Shown here one piece after another: positions 63,590-64,000 of a stretch of 64,000 nt of DNA; position 1 is the stretch's first letter, and the number at the start of each line of letters is the position of its first letter. A model generated the notes under the pieces. That model was not told the origin of the DNA and did not search any database. It was given only the letters and a program-made list of their open reading frames with translations. Origin of the DNA: Fidelibacterota bacterium (GTDB lineage Bacteria > Fidelibacterota > Marinisomatia > Marinisomatales > Marinisomataceae); NCBI GenBank assembly GCA_028140795.1, contig JAOIOW010000001.1:371563-435562 (forward strand). The letters run 5' to 3'. The translations under genes and the position numbers were made by a program.

Positions 63590-64000
63590 TGATTTCTCAA
63601 ATTGGTAGTATTGCAATCAGCCTAGCTGGAGGATTAATTTTTTCTTCATTTATATTTTTAGGTCTTTTCAAAAAATTTAAGAATCAAACATATTTACAGT
63701 TAGCTGAAAGAGCAATTCTAGCAACTTCCTATTGTATTTTTTTAGCATTTTTTTGTCTATTAAATGAATTATTAATTAGCAATTTTAATTTACAATATGT
63801 AGCTCAATATACTAGCTATGAAACCCCTGTCTTTTATAAGGTTACTGCACTATGGGCTGGACAAGCTGGCTCATTATTGTTTTGGTCTTTTATAACGGCT
63901 CTTTTTGCAGTTACATATATTTTTACAACTTTAGAAAAATTGAAAACATTAAAATTCTACTCTTATATAATTTTATCATTTATCTTTTCTTTTTTTATCC
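63589..64000 (+). CDS. ccmF: Cytochrome c-type biogenesis protein CcmF (partial, runs off the window)
   Basis: The ATG at 63589 overlaps the ccmE stop by 1 nt and the frame stays open to the window end (137 codons). The translation MISQIGSIAISLAGGLIF begins a multi-helix membrane protein; residues about 72-105 read LQYVAQYTSYETPVFYKVTALWAGQAGSLLFW, the CcmF signature (YVA..., P.YK, W.G..GSLL.W; split here as two adjacent segments). CcmF is the heme lyase core of System I. In many CcmF proteins the motif is WGGHEGSLLLW; here WAGQAGSLLFW. The rest of the gene lies outside the window. Confidence 0.9.
   Translation, partial: MISQIGSIAISLAGGLIFSSFIFLGLFKKFKNQTYLQLAERAILATSYCIFLAFFCLLNELLISNFNLQYVAQYTSYETPVFYKVTALWAGQAGSLLFWSFITALFAVTYIFTTLEKLKTLKFYSYIILSFIFSFFI

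Overview
The window is a compact, AT-rich chromosomal segment from a Gram-negative bacterium, with almost no intergenic space and no sign of mobile elements, CRISPR arrays or rRNA. Several things point to the FCB superphylum, most likely a marine lineage such as Candidatus Marinimicrobia (this placement is inference): a type IX secretion (T9SS) style C-terminal domain, a SusC-like TonB receptor with a carboxypeptidase-like N-terminal domain, a tiny COX24/AURKAIP1-type ribosomal protein, and a complete Na+-translocating NADH:quinone reductase. KDO and heptose genes (kdsD, hldE-type) and outer-membrane proteins show a lipopolysaccharide-bearing outer membrane.

Layout. 1-8.4 kb: aspS, phoH-like, a Leu/Val-type amino acid dehydrogenase, nusB, secA and a PLP-dependent cystathionine synthase/lyase. 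8.4-13.2 kb: tRNA-Leu directly abutting an SLC13-type transporter, a pterin dehydratase, an EamA transporter, an SDR and kdsD. 13.2-19 kb (minus strand): a two-gene operon encoding a PKD/cohesin-like lipoprotein and a 1581-residue secreted protein with BNR repeats, PKD, cleaved-adhesin, dockerin-like and T9SS domains. 19-20.5 kb (minus): a saccharopine dehydrogenase-like gene, tRNA-Asp and a DUF3098 gene. 20.5-26.7 kb: mltG, a uvrD/pcrA helicase, a fur family gene, a YhaM-like protein with a ruined HD site, and an outer-membrane barrel candidate. 26.7-28.9 kb (minus): a TonB receptor behind a cobalamin riboswitch. 29-45.4 kb: a housekeeping run (HNH, trpS, scpA, scpB, rluB-like, cmk, rpsA, ybbR, tsaD, lipoprotein, serS, plsC, hldE-type, mltD-like, HU, bS22-like, nadK, pepC-like, small membrane protein). 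45.4-47.5 kb: proline dehydrogenase and an FAD oxidoreductase. 47.6-55.9 kb: nqrABCDEF-apbE, antisense nqrM, nhaD. 55.9-64 kb: pduO-type adenosyltransferase, nrnA, ispH, pdxS, pdxT, dxs, a B12-dependent acyl-CoA mutase, ccmE and the start of ccmF.

How it fits together. A vitamin B12 theme runs through the window: riboswitch-controlled uptake, adenosylation of cobalamin, and a B12-dependent mutase whose two substrate-selecting residues look like isobutyryl-CoA mutase rather than methylmalonyl-CoA mutase. A sodium theme covers the Na+-NQR pump, its flavin transferase and maturation factor, the NhaD antiporter and a probable Na+-coupled SLC13 carrier. The most interesting candidates are the adjacent cohesin-like and dockerin-like surface proteins, the isobutyryl-CoA-mutase-like enzyme, the YhaM homologue that has lost its HD metal ligands, the CXXXY-type CcmE, and two tRNA genes whose 3' ends lie 3 and 9 nt before start codons. 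Two small genes missed by ordinary ORF length cut-offs (nqrM and the bS22-like protein) were found by reading the sequence.
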